Assembly (NCBI GenBank): GCA_013349615.1
Contig: DUZJ01000019.1
Location: 1 to 49,345, forward strand
From: Planctomycetota bacterium
GTDB lineage: Bacteria; Planctomycetota; Phycisphaerae; Sedimentisphaerales; Anaerobacaceae
Direction of reading: 5' to 3'
DNA: 49,345 bases
The translations under genes and the position numbers were made by a program. Positions 32,719-42,200 of the stretch are shown here, piece by piece; the first letter of the stretch is position 1, and each line of letters begins with the position of its first letter. The notes below the pieces were generated by a model. It ran no database searches. It was not told the DNA's origin and was given only the letters and a program-made list of their open reading frames with translations.

Positions 32719-34065
32719 TTATTCATATCGCAAAATCTCAACCGGCCTTGTTCTCGCCGCGACAATCGCCGGTATCAACGCGCCGAGGGCCGCAGCAGCA
32801 ACCGCCAACAATACGATAGGAAGAGCTGAGCCCCAGCTTATCTCATTCGGTATCCTGCTAAACATATAAACACTGCTCTTCCAGAGCTTCAATCCGAAGA
32901 TTATCCTGACCCATTCCTCAATCGTATTTATATTCTTTGTAACAACATATCCCAGCGCGGTTCCAAGCCCTGAACCGATTATCCCGACACAGGCGCCGAA
33001 ACCGACAAAAACGCAGGCCGCCGAGCTGCTTGACGCTCCACAGCTTTTGATTATTGCGATGTCCTTCTGCTTCAGTTTCACTATCATATAAAATATGCAG
33101 ATTATCAGCAGAACCACACTGCAATTTACAACACCAAATATAAATAACAAAATCCGCATTTGCTTTCGCAGCTCAGTAACGTACTGGCTTTGCATCTCTT
33201 CGGCCGTGGTGATAGTGGTCTCATCTATAAGGTAGGGGCTCCAATCAAGCTGCTTGTCGGCGAAATCGTACCATACACCATGAATCTGCGCCAGCGCAGA
33301 ATCGGTCTCGACATCACCGGCAAGTTTAATCTGGACCTGGTTGGCAATTGGGCCGTCTTCATCCGGGTATAACCTTTTTTGCAGCTCTTCGATGGGAAGA
33401 CACACAACACTCTTATCAAATTCATACACTCCCGTGAAAACAATATCTGCAATCGCAAATTTTATGACTTTTCTCCTCAGCTCCGCTTGTTTGCCCCCGT
33501 TTTCCTGCGCTCTTGACACCGACCCTGTAGTAAGAACGACCTGACGTCCGACCATCTCTTCAATCGCGCCAAGGTCATACTCATCTGTCTTTTCGTCCGG
33601 CTCCGTCACCACACCAACGCCGACAAAGCCTCCGACACTGTCCGGAAAGCCGGGGACCTCGAAGGATGGCTCGCGACTCGATTTGTTTTGTTTGATTAGA
33701 GACTGCTTAAAATCTGTCACCCTCGCTCGTCGTCCCGCCTCAATCCCCCAGATGTCCACCGCACGCACATCACCTCTGCCCAGATGCAACAGACCTTGAG
33801 CCGACAGTGTCGCTGTCGCCGCCTGCACCGCACCTGTTTGCTCAAGACGCTCGATAAAAAGCGGGTATTGTGAAAATCTAATCGGCGCCACAAGAACAAC
33901 ATCACCTATCGTCTCCACAGACGCCTTCTTCAACGCATTGATAAAACCGTTGAACAGGCTGGCAACAACTATCAACAGCGAAACAGCCAGCGCAACCGCC
34001 GCAATACTCAAGAATACAATCTTTTTCTTACGAAGGTATCGCAGACACAAAAATAATTTCAACAT
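32719..34065 (-). CDS. FtsX-type ABC transporter permease (LolC/LolE-like), first copy
   Basis: The 448-residue protein has the same architecture as its neighbour: a first helix (IVFLSIAAVALAVSLLIVVASLFNGF), a long periplasmic domain (about residues 45-290), then three helices including ILLFIFGVVNCSVVLLIICIF. YMIVKLKQKDIAIIKSCGAS follows as the ATPase-coupling region, and the C-terminus is VAARTRPVEILRYE. The two permeases are clearly related yet well diverged, so they should form a heterodimer. It follows lysS on the same strand. Confidence 0.85.
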   Translation of the reverse strand: MLKLFLCLRYLRKKKIVFLSIAAVALAVSLLIVVASLFNGFINALKKASVETIGDVVLVAPIRFSQYPLFIERLEQTGAVQAATATLSAQGLLHLGRGDVRAVDIWGIEAGRRARVTDFKQSLIKQNKSSREPSFEVPGFPDSVGGFVGVGVVTEPDEKTDEYDLGAIEEMVGRQVVLTTGSVSRAQENGGKQAELRRKVIKFAIADIVFTGVYEFDKSVVCLPIEELQKRLYPDEDGPIANQVQIKLAGDVETDSALAQIHGVWYDFADKQLDWSPYLIDETTITTAEEMQSQYVTELRKQMRILLFIFGVVNCSVVLLIICIFYMIVKLKQKDIAIIKSCGASSSSAACVFVGFGACVGIIGSGLGTALGYVVTKNINTIEEWVRIIFGLKLWKSSVYMFSRIPNEISWGSALPIVLLAVAAAALGALIPAIVAARTRPVEILRYE

Positions 34066-34102
34066 TGCAATAGTCGTTAGTATTTAGGCGTTAGTATTTA
34101 AT

Positions 34103-34119
34103 CCCACGTTTTACGTGGG
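34103..34119. repeat. Perfect hairpin after lysS
   Basis: CCCACGT-TTT-ACGTGGG forms a 7-bp stem with a three-base loop. It lies 18 bases past the lysS stop on the minus strand. It may terminate lysS transcription, but the following ATTAAATAC is not a good U-tract. The imperfect duplication GTTAGTATTTA next to it resembles other repeat junctions here. Confidence 0.55.
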
Positions 34120-34136
34120 CTCTATTTTCTCTGCGG

Positions 34137-35756
34137 TTAATCCCTCGCAGGTCTCAGAAGTGGAAACAGCACCACGTCACGAATACTTGTAGCACCGGTC
34201 AAGACCATTACCAACCTGTCAATTCCGACACCCAGCCCCCCCGCCGGCGGCATACCGTATTTCAACGCCGTTATAAAATCTTCGTCCATCGTCGCCATCG
34301 ATTCCTCCTGCCCGCGAAGCTGGATTTGGAAATTCTCCTCCTGGACCGCCGGATCATTTAGCTCCGTATACGCATTGGCCAGCTCCATCCCCGCTATATA
34401 CAGCTCAAAACGCTCAGCGTATTTCGGGTCGTCTCTCTTGCGCCTGGTCAAGGGACAAAGGGCCGCCGGATAATCAAACACAAAAGTCGGATTAACCAGG
34501 TTGTCCTCGACCGTCGCCTCGAATACTTCATTGATGACCACCGCATCGTCCATACCTGCTTCATCCAGGTCAAGCTCTCTTGCCCTTGCCCGGATAGCCG
34601 GGATATCACCAATATCGCAGCCGCTGTATTCTTTTAGAAGCTCCGAATACCGCGCCCGACGCCAGGGCCGACCATAATCGATTGTCACGTCACCGAATTG
34701 GACCTGCTTGCCCCGTAGGAGACTCTCTCTGCCTGGGGGAGTTTGTCCCTTTCCTTCACGGGGTCTCCTACGGGGCCTGCCCAAGCAGTATTCTTCCACT
34801 AACGAACAAATCATCTCCTCTGTCAAATCCATCATCACGTTGTAATCGGCGTAGGCCTGATACAATTCCAGCATTGTAAACTCCGGGTTGTGCTGCCTGC
34901 TCAAGCCTTCGTTGCGGAAATTGCGGTTTATCTCAAAGACCTTCTCCATACCCCCCACAAGCAGTCTTTTCAGAAACAGCTCCGGAGCAATTCGCAAAAA
35001 CAAATCCAAATCCAGACTATTTGCGTGCGTCACAAATGGCTTGGCTGCCGCCCCACCGGCTTTTCGTTGCATCATTGGCGTTTCAACCTCTTGGAAACCG
35101 CGAGCTTGCAGAAATTCACGAATCGCAGCCACGATAGCGCCGCGTTTCTTGAACCGCTCCATCACTTCCGGATTCGCCCACAAATCCACATATCTTTGCC
35201 TGTACCGCAGGTCAACATCGCTCAATCCGTGAAATTTCTCCGGTGGAGGTAAAAGCGACTTGCTCAATAAAGTTATTGTTTCGACCCATATAGTAATCTC
35301 GCCGGTCTTGGTCTTACCCAATTGACCGGACGCACCGATTACATCTCCAAGCTCAAGCAATTTGGCAAGCGGCCATCCGGACACGCCGGGACCCAGAAGT
35401 TTCTTGCTCAAACCAACTTGGATAGTCCCGCTCCAGTCCCGCAGGGTAATAAAAATCAGCTTTCCAATGTCCCTCAGCAGCACAATCCTGCCGGCACATT
35501 TGGCCCGGCCAGGCTCCCCATCGACAATACCACCCTTCTCAGCATCACGCAAACAGCGCCTGCCCTTGATGTCCTCAGCCAACTCAGCCCCATCGTACCT
35601 ACCCCCGTAAGGCTCGACGCCTAATTCCCTAATCCGTCTCAGCTTCTCCTGTCTTTGCCGCTCAAACTTGTCCTGAGCGCAGCCGGAGGATCGGCCCCGA
35701 TGTTCTGAACGCGACGAAGAATCTCTTCCAATATCTTCCGTGTTTGTCAATTCCAC
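34137..35756 (-). CDS. lysS: Lysyl-tRNA synthetase (class II) with two repeat-derived insertions
   Basis: The start is a GTG at 35756 because AGGTGAG lies 4-5 nt upstream; the longer frame would overlap the S41 protease gene. The 539-residue enzyme charges tRNA-Lys. The OB-fold anticodon domain is followed by class II motif 1 (FLQARGFQEVETPMMQ), LRIAPELFLKRLLVGG, motif 2 (VFEINRNFRNEGLSRQHNPEF), the lysine-site MELANAYTELNDP, and motif 3 (GLGVGIDRLVM). Two segments look foreign. Residues about 13-30 (SSSRSEHRGRSSGCAQDK) are encoded partly by a dispersed CCTGAGC repeat. Residues about 323-350 (LGRPRRRPREGKGQTPPG, then RESLLRGKQ) are encoded by a palindromic element at 34705-34787. All catalytic motifs are intact, so the enzyme is presumably functional. 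Confidence 0.95.
   Translation of the reverse strand: MELTNTEDIGRDSSSRSEHRGRSSGCAQDKFERQRQEKLRRIRELGVEPYGGRYDGAELAEDIKGRRCLRDAEKGGIVDGEPGRAKCAGRIVLLRDIGKLIFITLRDWSGTIQVGLSKKLLGPGVSGWPLAKLLELGDVIGASGQLGKTKTGEITIWVETITLLSKSLLPPPEKFHGLSDVDLRYRQRYVDLWANPEVMERFKKRGAIVAAIREFLQARGFQEVETPMMQRKAGGAAAKPFVTHANSLDLDLFLRIAPELFLKRLLVGGMEKVFEINRNFRNEGLSRQHNPEFTMLELYQAYADYNVMMDLTEEMICSLVEEYCLGRPRRRPREGKGQTPPGRESLLRGKQVQFGDVTIDYGRPWRRARYSELLKEYSGCDIGDIPAIRARARELDLDEAGMDDAVVINEVFEATVEDNLVNPTFVFDYPAALCPLTRRKRDDPKYAERFELYIAGMELANAYTELNDPAVQEENFQIQLRGQEESMATMDEDFITALKYGMPPAGGLGVGIDRLVMVLTGATSIRDVVLFPLLRPARD
34705..34787. repeat. Palindromic element inserted in frame in lysS
   Basis: GCCCCGTAGGAGAC (34710-34723) and GTCTCCTACGGGGC (34763-34776) are perfect 14-bp inverted repeats around a loop of 39 bases. 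Outside them TGCTTG (34705-34710) and CAAGCA (34782-34787) are also complementary. On the coding strand the insert reads through without a stop and yields about 25 Arg/Gly/Pro-rich residues between EEYCLG and QFGDVTIDYG, where lysyl-tRNA synthetases normally have no such segment. Confidence 0.8.
35667..35692. repeat. Dispersed CCTGAGC...GGAGGATC repeat in the start of lysS
   Basis: CTTGTCCTGAGCGCAGCC followed by GGAGGATC matches the CCTGAGC...GAAGGA repeat family seen at 32640-32690, 39238, 46268 and 48771. Here it is translated on the minus strand as part of the N-terminal extension of lysyl-tRNA synthetase (RSSGCAQDK). Confidence 0.6.
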
Positions 35757-35775
35757 ACACTCACCTAACGAAACC

Positions 35776-38109
35776 TCAAGACTTATTTGCACCCGAAACA
35801 CCGGAGTCGGTTTGAATCAATTTGCTCCGAATAACCAACACGCCAACCGCCAACTGCGGGTCTGCCGCAAGGGTCTCTTCAAGCACATGCTTTTTCAGCG
35901 CTGCACTGCTTGTGCTGTGGTTCGCCTGAAACAGCACGTCATTGTCCCGCTGCACCTCGCTCATTTTTCTAATTTCATCGTTTCTCAATTTGACTTTAAT
36001 ATCCGGCCCAACGCCCCAATCCTGTCTGCCTTCTTTTTTCATCGCATCCTGGCTTTCAACTCTCTGGCCAGAAGGTAAATGATAATACGCCATCGTATAT
36101 TTCAGCTTCGCACCTCCTCCCGGATGGTCTGTTATCCCCTGCACGCTGCCCTTGCCGTGCGTCCTTTCGCCGACCAGGATCGCACGCTTATGTTGCTCGT
36201 CCGCCAATGCGCCCGCCACTATCTCCGAAGCGCTCGCCGAGTAGGAATTTATCAGCACAACGAGAGGGTAACCGAGATGTGCTTGTTTCTTGTGCGCAGA
36301 TATATAAGTCCACAGACCGCGAGGACGAGTGCTCACTATCAATCCTTCTTCGATGAACTTGTCCGTTACCGCAACTGCCGATTCTAAAAGCCCACCGGTA
36401 TTGAATCGCAAATCCAAAATCAGTCCCTTCAGCCCTTCCGCCTCAAGCTCAGTCAGCACTTTTTCCAATGCCGAGGCGGTCTCCCCTGAAAAGCTCGTAA
36501 TCCGCACATAACCGATCTTGTCCTCCTCATCAATCATATACAGCCATTTGCCCGCCGGGGTCCTCTGCCAGCCGCGGATTGTCGGAACAATTATCCTGGC
36601 CCTGGTTATGATTATGTCCCTTGTTTTTTCTTCGCCGGACCTTCTTATCGTCAATGTCACCCTGGTGCCGGCAGGACCCGTAATCGTCCGAATCGCACAG
36701 CCCAGAGACATATCTTTCGTTTCAATCCCGTCCACAACCTCTATCACGTCACCCGCATCGAGACCGGAGTTATACGCCGGCGTATCGGGCAGAAGACTAC
36801 CTACCGTCAATAGCCCCTTTCGCTTCGTAATCTCTATCCCGATACCAGTAAATTGGTTGGTCATCAGCTTTTCAAAATCCGACACCTGCCTCGGCCAAAC
36901 CATTACCGTATAACGGTCAAGTGCGGACAAGGCGGCTTCTGCGAACTGGGCAATCAATACCCGACGCGGCAATTGAGCAGTTACCGTGTTCAATGCCAGG
37001 ACCTTATCAAAAACATCTATAAACTTATTTTTATCCACACCCGTCGGCGACTGCTTAACTTCATCTAAAATCGCCGCCAGACCCGCCGACCAGCCCGAAA
37101 GCTCGTCACTGCCGGGCCGAAAAAACGGCTCCTCGGAAGGACCGTCCCGGGGGACCGTACGCAAGCTGCTCTCTATGTCAGAAAATGATAACGTCACCAC
37201 CTCTCCAAGCAGCCGGCATCGCTTGATAGCTTTCGTCGTCATTTGCCGATAATCCATAATGTTGACGTAATAACGTTTCAGGGCATCAATCGCACGAACA
37301 AACATCTCTTTCTTCACGCCGGCATAACGCTCCGAGCGGCTCTCACACGGGCTGTCTTGAAAAGACGCCACAATAGTGGCCTTGTCCAAAAGCTCATCGG
37401 CATGGTCCGAATACAACTCATTGTTTGGCTCGATTGCCTGCAGCAAGGAGTAGCAGTTCGTGTATGAATCAAGCCATTTGCCCTGTGACTCGAATTCATC
37501 AGCCGCGACTTTCGCCCTTTCAAAAGCCTGCTTTACAAACGACTTGGAAAAAAGTTGTTCTCTCTGTGCCTCATCCGCAAACCCGCGTGCCTTGGCGATA
37601 AATCCGAGCACCTTCGGAACATCATTAACATCGTTTGTGTCTCTGTCCGTCTCCGCCTGAAACTTCTCCAGCTCAGCTATCTGCTCTTTGTATGCGGCTT
37701 CACGGACCGACTGACGCCGCTGATTTATGTCCCCGTATTCCTCGATAATCTTGGCCAACCGGCCAAGCCGGGAACGTTCCACTATCACCTCCTCGGCAAC
37801 GTCGAACTTGCCCTGGTAAATCAGCTCACAAGCCGTATCGACAATGCCGGATTCCGTTGACCCCGATTGTGGAACTTCAACAACATTGGATTCTGCCGAC
37901 CCCGTTAGAAATAAGTAGTTCCCCAAAGGGTTTTCACTGTGTCCGGGGTCCCAGCCACCAAGCGTGGCCGAAGCATCTTCGACCACAACTTCTAACGGCG
38001 TTGATTCGGCTTTTAGAGCTTCAACAGGGGCCGGCCGAACAGAAAACGCGCACGAAAAAAACACCGCCAACCAGCATAAGCCAATCAAATACATATTTTT
38101 AGCACGCAA
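35776..38109 (-). CDS. S41 family C-terminal processing protease with PDZ domain
   Basis: The 777-residue protein has a signal peptide (about residues 1-27, with VFFSCAFS; a lipoprotein Cys is possible) and a long helical N-terminal region (about 90-400). A PDZ domain follows (FTGIGIEITKRKGLLTVGSLL ... GDVIEVVDGIETKDMSLG), then the tail-specific protease domain. The catalytic Ser is in NSYSASASEIVAGAL and the Lys in THGKGSVQG, the usual Ser-Lys pair. GLILDLRFNTGG is the substrate-groove strand. Such proteases trim periplasmic proteins. The helical N-terminal half is longer than in standard CtpA and is probably a substrate or partner domain. The start is TTG with AGGGAG upstream. It lies just upstream of lysS, 19 bases apart. 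Confidence 0.88.
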   Translation of the reverse strand: MRAKNMYLIGLCWLAVFFSCAFSVRPAPVEALKAESTPLEVVVEDASATLGGWDPGHSENPLGNYLFLTGSAESNVVEVPQSGSTESGIVDTACELIYQGKFDVAEEVIVERSRLGRLAKIIEEYGDINQRRQSVREAAYKEQIAELEKFQAETDRDTNDVNDVPKVLGFIAKARGFADEAQREQLFSKSFVKQAFERAKVAADEFESQGKWLDSYTNCYSLLQAIEPNNELYSDHADELLDKATIVASFQDSPCESRSERYAGVKKEMFVRAIDALKRYYVNIMDYRQMTTKAIKRCRLLGEVVTLSFSDIESSLRTVPRDGPSEEPFFRPGSDELSGWSAGLAAILDEVKQSPTGVDKNKFIDVFDKVLALNTVTAQLPRRVLIAQFAEAALSALDRYTVMVWPRQVSDFEKLMTNQFTGIGIEITKRKGLLTVGSLLPDTPAYNSGLDAGDVIEVVDGIETKDMSLGCAIRTITGPAGTRVTLTIRRSGEEKTRDIIITRARIIVPTIRGWQRTPAGKWLYMIDEEDKIGYVRITSFSGETASALEKVLTELEAEGLKGLILDLRFNTGGLLESAVAVTDKFIEEGLIVSTRPRGLWTYISAHKKQAHLGYPLVVLINSYSASASEIVAGALADEQHKRAILVGERTHGKGSVQGITDHPGGGAKLKYTMAYYHLPSGQRVESQDAMKKEGRQDWGVGPDIKVKLRNDEIRKMSEVQRDNDVLFQANHSTSSAALKKHVLEETLAADPQLAVGVLVIRSKLIQTDSGVSGANKS

Positions 38110-38179
38110 ATTTCTAATCTCCCTTCACCCCTCAGTCGCGCGAGCTCGCAGAACATATCGATTATTGTTCTCTCTGCGC

Positions 38180-38210
38180 GAGCGTTACCCCGCCCAGGCG
38201 GGCAGCGCTC
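38180..38210. repeat. Nested hairpin downstream of the aldolase gene
   Basis: CCCGCC-CA-GGCGGG (38189-38202) is a perfect 6-bp hairpin enclosed by GAGCG and CGCTC (38180-38184 and 38206-38210). It lies about 30 bases past the aldolase stop on the minus strand. No U-tract follows, so it is more likely a palindromic repeat than a normal terminator. Confidence 0.5.
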
Positions 38211-38238
38211 TCCGTGGTTAATTCTTTTCCTGTTAATT

Positions 38239-39187
38239 TCACATACACTCAGATGCTTTCCCGGCACAACCTACAACGTGCAGCTTGTGCTTGACCATTG
38301 CCTTAATGGCATCTCTACCAGGCCCAAGGTACTTACGCGGGTCAAACTCAGCAGGTGTTTCGGCAAAAACCTGCCTGATTTTAGCCGTCAGGGCCAGCCG
38401 AAGGTCCGTATCGATATTGACCTTGCACATGCCCAGTTTTGACGCCTTGCTGACCATCTCCTCCGGAACGCCCATTGCATTCGGCATCTGGCCCCCGTAT
38501 TTGTTGATGAGGTCCACGAATTCTCTCAGGACGCTGCTTGAACCATGCATTACCAGGGGAAAACCAGGCAGCCTTTTCTGAACCTCTTCTATCACGTCGA
38601 ATGCAATCGTTGGCTCCGTTTTGAACTTGTAGGCGCCATGGCTTGTCCCGCAGGCAATAGCTAACGAGTCGCAGCCGCTTTTCAACGAATTCCTGTACCT
38701 GCTCGGGGTCCGCCACGTGCTTGCTCACATCGTCTACTCCTACTCCAACAACATCCTCTTCGATTCCCCCTAACTGACCCAGCTCAGCCTCAACAACAAC
38801 GTCCCGGGGGTGCGCATACTCAACCACCTGTTTCGTGACTTTGATGTTTTCCTCGAACGGCTGTTTCGAAGCATCTATCATCACCGAAGTAAAGCCCGCA
38901 TCCACGAATTGTTTACACGTCTCAAGGGTGTCACCGTGGTCCAGGTTTATTGCAATTGGGATGTCTGGGTTTTCCTCAACCACCACATCAATGATGGCCT
39001 TCAAATAGCTAAGGCTCGCATACTTACGTCCCCCCCTGGACACTTGCAGGATAAGAGGAGCCTTTTCTTCAGCTACTGCTTCTATAATACCCTGCGTGAT
39101 TTCCATATTGTTTACATTGAACGCACCGACAGCATAACCATTCTTGTAAGCCATCTCGAACATCTTTTTCGTATTAACCAACGGCAT
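38239..39187 (-). pseudogene. fba: Fructose-bisphosphate aldolase class II, frameshifted
   Basis: The first frame (39187 to about 38685) gives MPLVNTKKMFEMAYKNGYAV, INLDHGD with the zinc-ligand and catalytic Asp/His, SVMIDASKQPFEENI and EAELGQLGG. The second frame (about 38685 to 38239) gives SGCDSLAIACGTSHGAYKFK, LVMHGSSSV with another zinc His, and VNIDTDLRLALT. Together they make a complete aldolase of about 315 residues. The frames meet at GTTGAAAAGCGGC (38683-38671 region), where VEK must join SGC; this needs two more A in the run of four. The enzyme would interconvert fructose-1,6-bisphosphate with DHAP and glyceraldehyde-3-phosphate. A central-metabolism gene with all active-site residues intact is unlikely to be dead, so an assembly or sequencing deletion is a real alternative. 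AGGAGTG precedes the ATG. Confidence 0.9.
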
Positions 39188-39237
39188 AGTACACTCCTTA
39201 AATTGTTTTGTCTGACTCGTTCAAAACACACTTCACA

Positions 39238-39262
39238 GTTTACCCTGAGCAGAGTGGAAGGT
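39238..39262. repeat. Dispersed TTTACCCTGAGC...GGAAGG repeat
   Basis: GTTTACCCTGAGCAGAGTGG then AAGG. It shares its core with 46268-46293 and 48771-48786. It lies between the LptD-like and aldolase genes. Confidence 0.7.
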
Positions 39263-39277
39263 ATTGACACATCACAC

Positions 39278-42200
39278 CTAATAACGCATTGGACCCCCCA
39301 TGCCCGTATATTGGCTATGCCCAATCCCCATCTCCGGCACTCCCTCAGGCCATATACTAAATACTACTGAACTTTGGTCCATCGACTCATCCACCCTGAA
39401 CGTAAGACCCCAATACAAACGGTGATAACGCCTTACAAGTGTTATATCGCTTCGTACATTCGCACCGTAGTCAAAATCATACTCCTGCGAAAAGATGACC
39501 GTATATCGCGGGTCAAGCACATAGCTGGCCGCAAAAATAAACGCATTCGACCCCTCCTCGCCATGGTGATTATCAATCCGCTTCAAGTATCTGCTGCCTA
39601 TATAATAACTCAAATTAGGCCAACGAAGACGCGAAAAACCAACATTTAATTGCTGAACAACGCCGCTTTGCATATCAAAATTCATATCGCTCAATATCGC
39701 AGTCGTATCGCTCACTCGCCAGATATAATCGGCGCTGAAGTAATTGCGCCTCGGCCCGAATATACCGCCGCTGCGCCTATCATTTCTATCAAGTCTATCC
39801 AGTGGGTACAACACTGTGCCGGACCTGTCCACCAGCGGAACAAACGGCTTGTTCCAGATGAACCTGTCTGCTCCCGCAGACGCGTCATCCGAATTATTCA
39901 CCCACGTAACGTCCATATCCAGCCGCATCCAATCGGTGGTCCGCTGATTATCTGCTGGCCCACGCTTCGTTTGCAGCCGCTGAGATATACCTACGCTCAA
40001 AATGTCACGCTGTTCAGCGACCGAATCGCTCTCAGTATATCCCACAGCCGTCACGCGAGGTTCTATAACATGACGCAGGCCCTTCAAGTCCCAGAGTCGA
40101 GATTCGACACCAGGATAAACCTTCCACAGCGGACGAGGGAAAACTCGAGCGCCTACTTCACCAATCCAGACAGTATCTTCTCTCCCCGCTGCTCGCGAAT
40201 CGATATCACTATAGAACCCCCTGCCGTCCTCATAGGCGACCGTTCCGGCCACGAATGGCACAACCTTTGCGAAGTCCCACATCATCGGCATATCGAGCTC
40301 GGCACGCTCCGACATAAACGTAAAGAAATTCTCCGACAACGACGATGTGCTGTCCGAACCCAAACGCTGACGGAATCGGCTGACCTGACTGTCGCTGTAC
40401 AATGTCAATTTATCGTCAAATACCGACTGCCCTGTCCAGTGAAACTCCGCACTCGGCAATTCCTCCAGCTTATCACGAAAATCGTTTATCCTCGCCTTGC
40501 CCAAAAACGAAAGGCCCCAGTTGTCCTCAATGCGCTTCAAATGAACAAGTGTTTCCTGCTCCTTGCCGACATTAAACTCACTGCGATAATACCCTTCTAT
40601 GAAATGCTCATCAGAAGCGTAACTGACCTCGCTGGTAAGCTGCCAGTTGTGAGGTAGAAAATGCCTGTGCTGCCAGAGGAACCGCCCGCGAAGCTCACGC
40701 GGCGGCTCAAGGTCTCTTCGCGTGCGGTGCCGGCCAAGCCGGTCCTCGCCGCTGTCGCGGATAACATAACCTAAAAGCCTGCCGAAATGGTCCTCTCGTT
40801 CATAAGCAATCTCGGCTCCGATACCGATGCCGCGCTTGTCAAAATAGTCAAAAGCAAGAGTGCTCTTCGTCCCATCCGGTTCACGCAATCCCAGCAGACG
40901 AGACAGGTACCATCGTGTCTCAACCGACGTTCCCCACGTGTTATCATGACCAACTCGCGCGCTTTTGAGCGCAATATCGGGCCTTTCCAGGTTGCTGCGC
41001 AAAAACGGCCAGTAGAAAAGCGTCCTATTGCCCACCTTAAAACGAACATCACGCATCTGCGCATCATAACTTCTGTCGGAGACCTTACCTTCCCGCTCAT
41101 CAACACCCGTCGTATCGGTGATAATCACACTCGATGCGTTAAGGGAAACCTGCGGAAGATAAAATTCACTGCTGGTCATAATGATTTCCTCGGCGGCAAA
41201 CTTATTTTCCGCCAATTGCCGAAGCTCAGACGCCCGGACATAAATCGGAATACCACGGGAAACATCGAAGTTCTTCATCACCGCATTTATCACAAGTGCC
41301 TTCTTCTCTGCGAAATCGTAGTAAAGCTCCTCAGCCCGAATCGTCCGACGCCCGGAAGTCATCACAACGTCCCCCGACAAATAAATCGCCCGCACATTTT
41401 CACCAATCACATCTTTTGACTCGCCCCCCGGACCGCGGCCGGCAGCTCCCTTGATATACCATATAACCGCATTATCGGCCTGCAATCCAAGCGTGCCGCC
41501 TTCTTCATCCTGTTTCTGCTCCAGACTGAACCTGCCCATTATCGTTACAATATTTTCACCCTCTGCCGTCTGAGTCGACTCTGTCTTCAGCACGGCTTCG
41601 CCAACAGGTCCTATATCGACCGGATACCGGAAACGCGGCTCTTTCTCTTCCGGCTTCACAGCTTGTACGGACGGTTCGCGAACCGCCCCTTCTTCAGGCG
41701 GTCTTTCCGGCGGTAGTATCTCTGCCGGCAATTTAGGCTCCGGAACACCCGGCTTCCGCTCATCCTCAATGGATTCGACCGCAGCAAGCGCCTTTACATA
41801 AAGTTCAAGTCCGCGGGGGTCGGCGACCTCTCTTTTTCCCGCCGTCACAAAAACTTCACCCCTAACATCAAACCGAACCACCATCGACTTCTCTTGTTCT
41901 ATTACCGTCTCGCTCAAAGCGACCGTCTTGGCCCCTTTGCCTTTTTTAACCGATACATTGCCCTCCAGATACACCTTTACCTTTTGAATTCCGGCTCTTT
42001 CTCGTTTCAGCCATACTACAGCACTGTCGCTGAAAAACTGATTGGCCCCGATTGACATTGAAAACGAATCGTAAAAAACCAGTGTATGCTCACCTGGGCC
42101 CACTCGATGGCTTATAACCTCCCGTCCTTTCAGGTACAAATCCTCGCCCACCCAGCTTCGGGAGTTCAGCCGGGCCTTGGCTGCCCCGCCATTTTCTTCG

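Noticed and set aside
39650..40657. 335-codon open frame antisense to the LptD-like gene
   Set aside because: It is rich in Arg, Ile and Pro with no domain, while the opposite strand encodes a clear 1000-residue outer-membrane protein.
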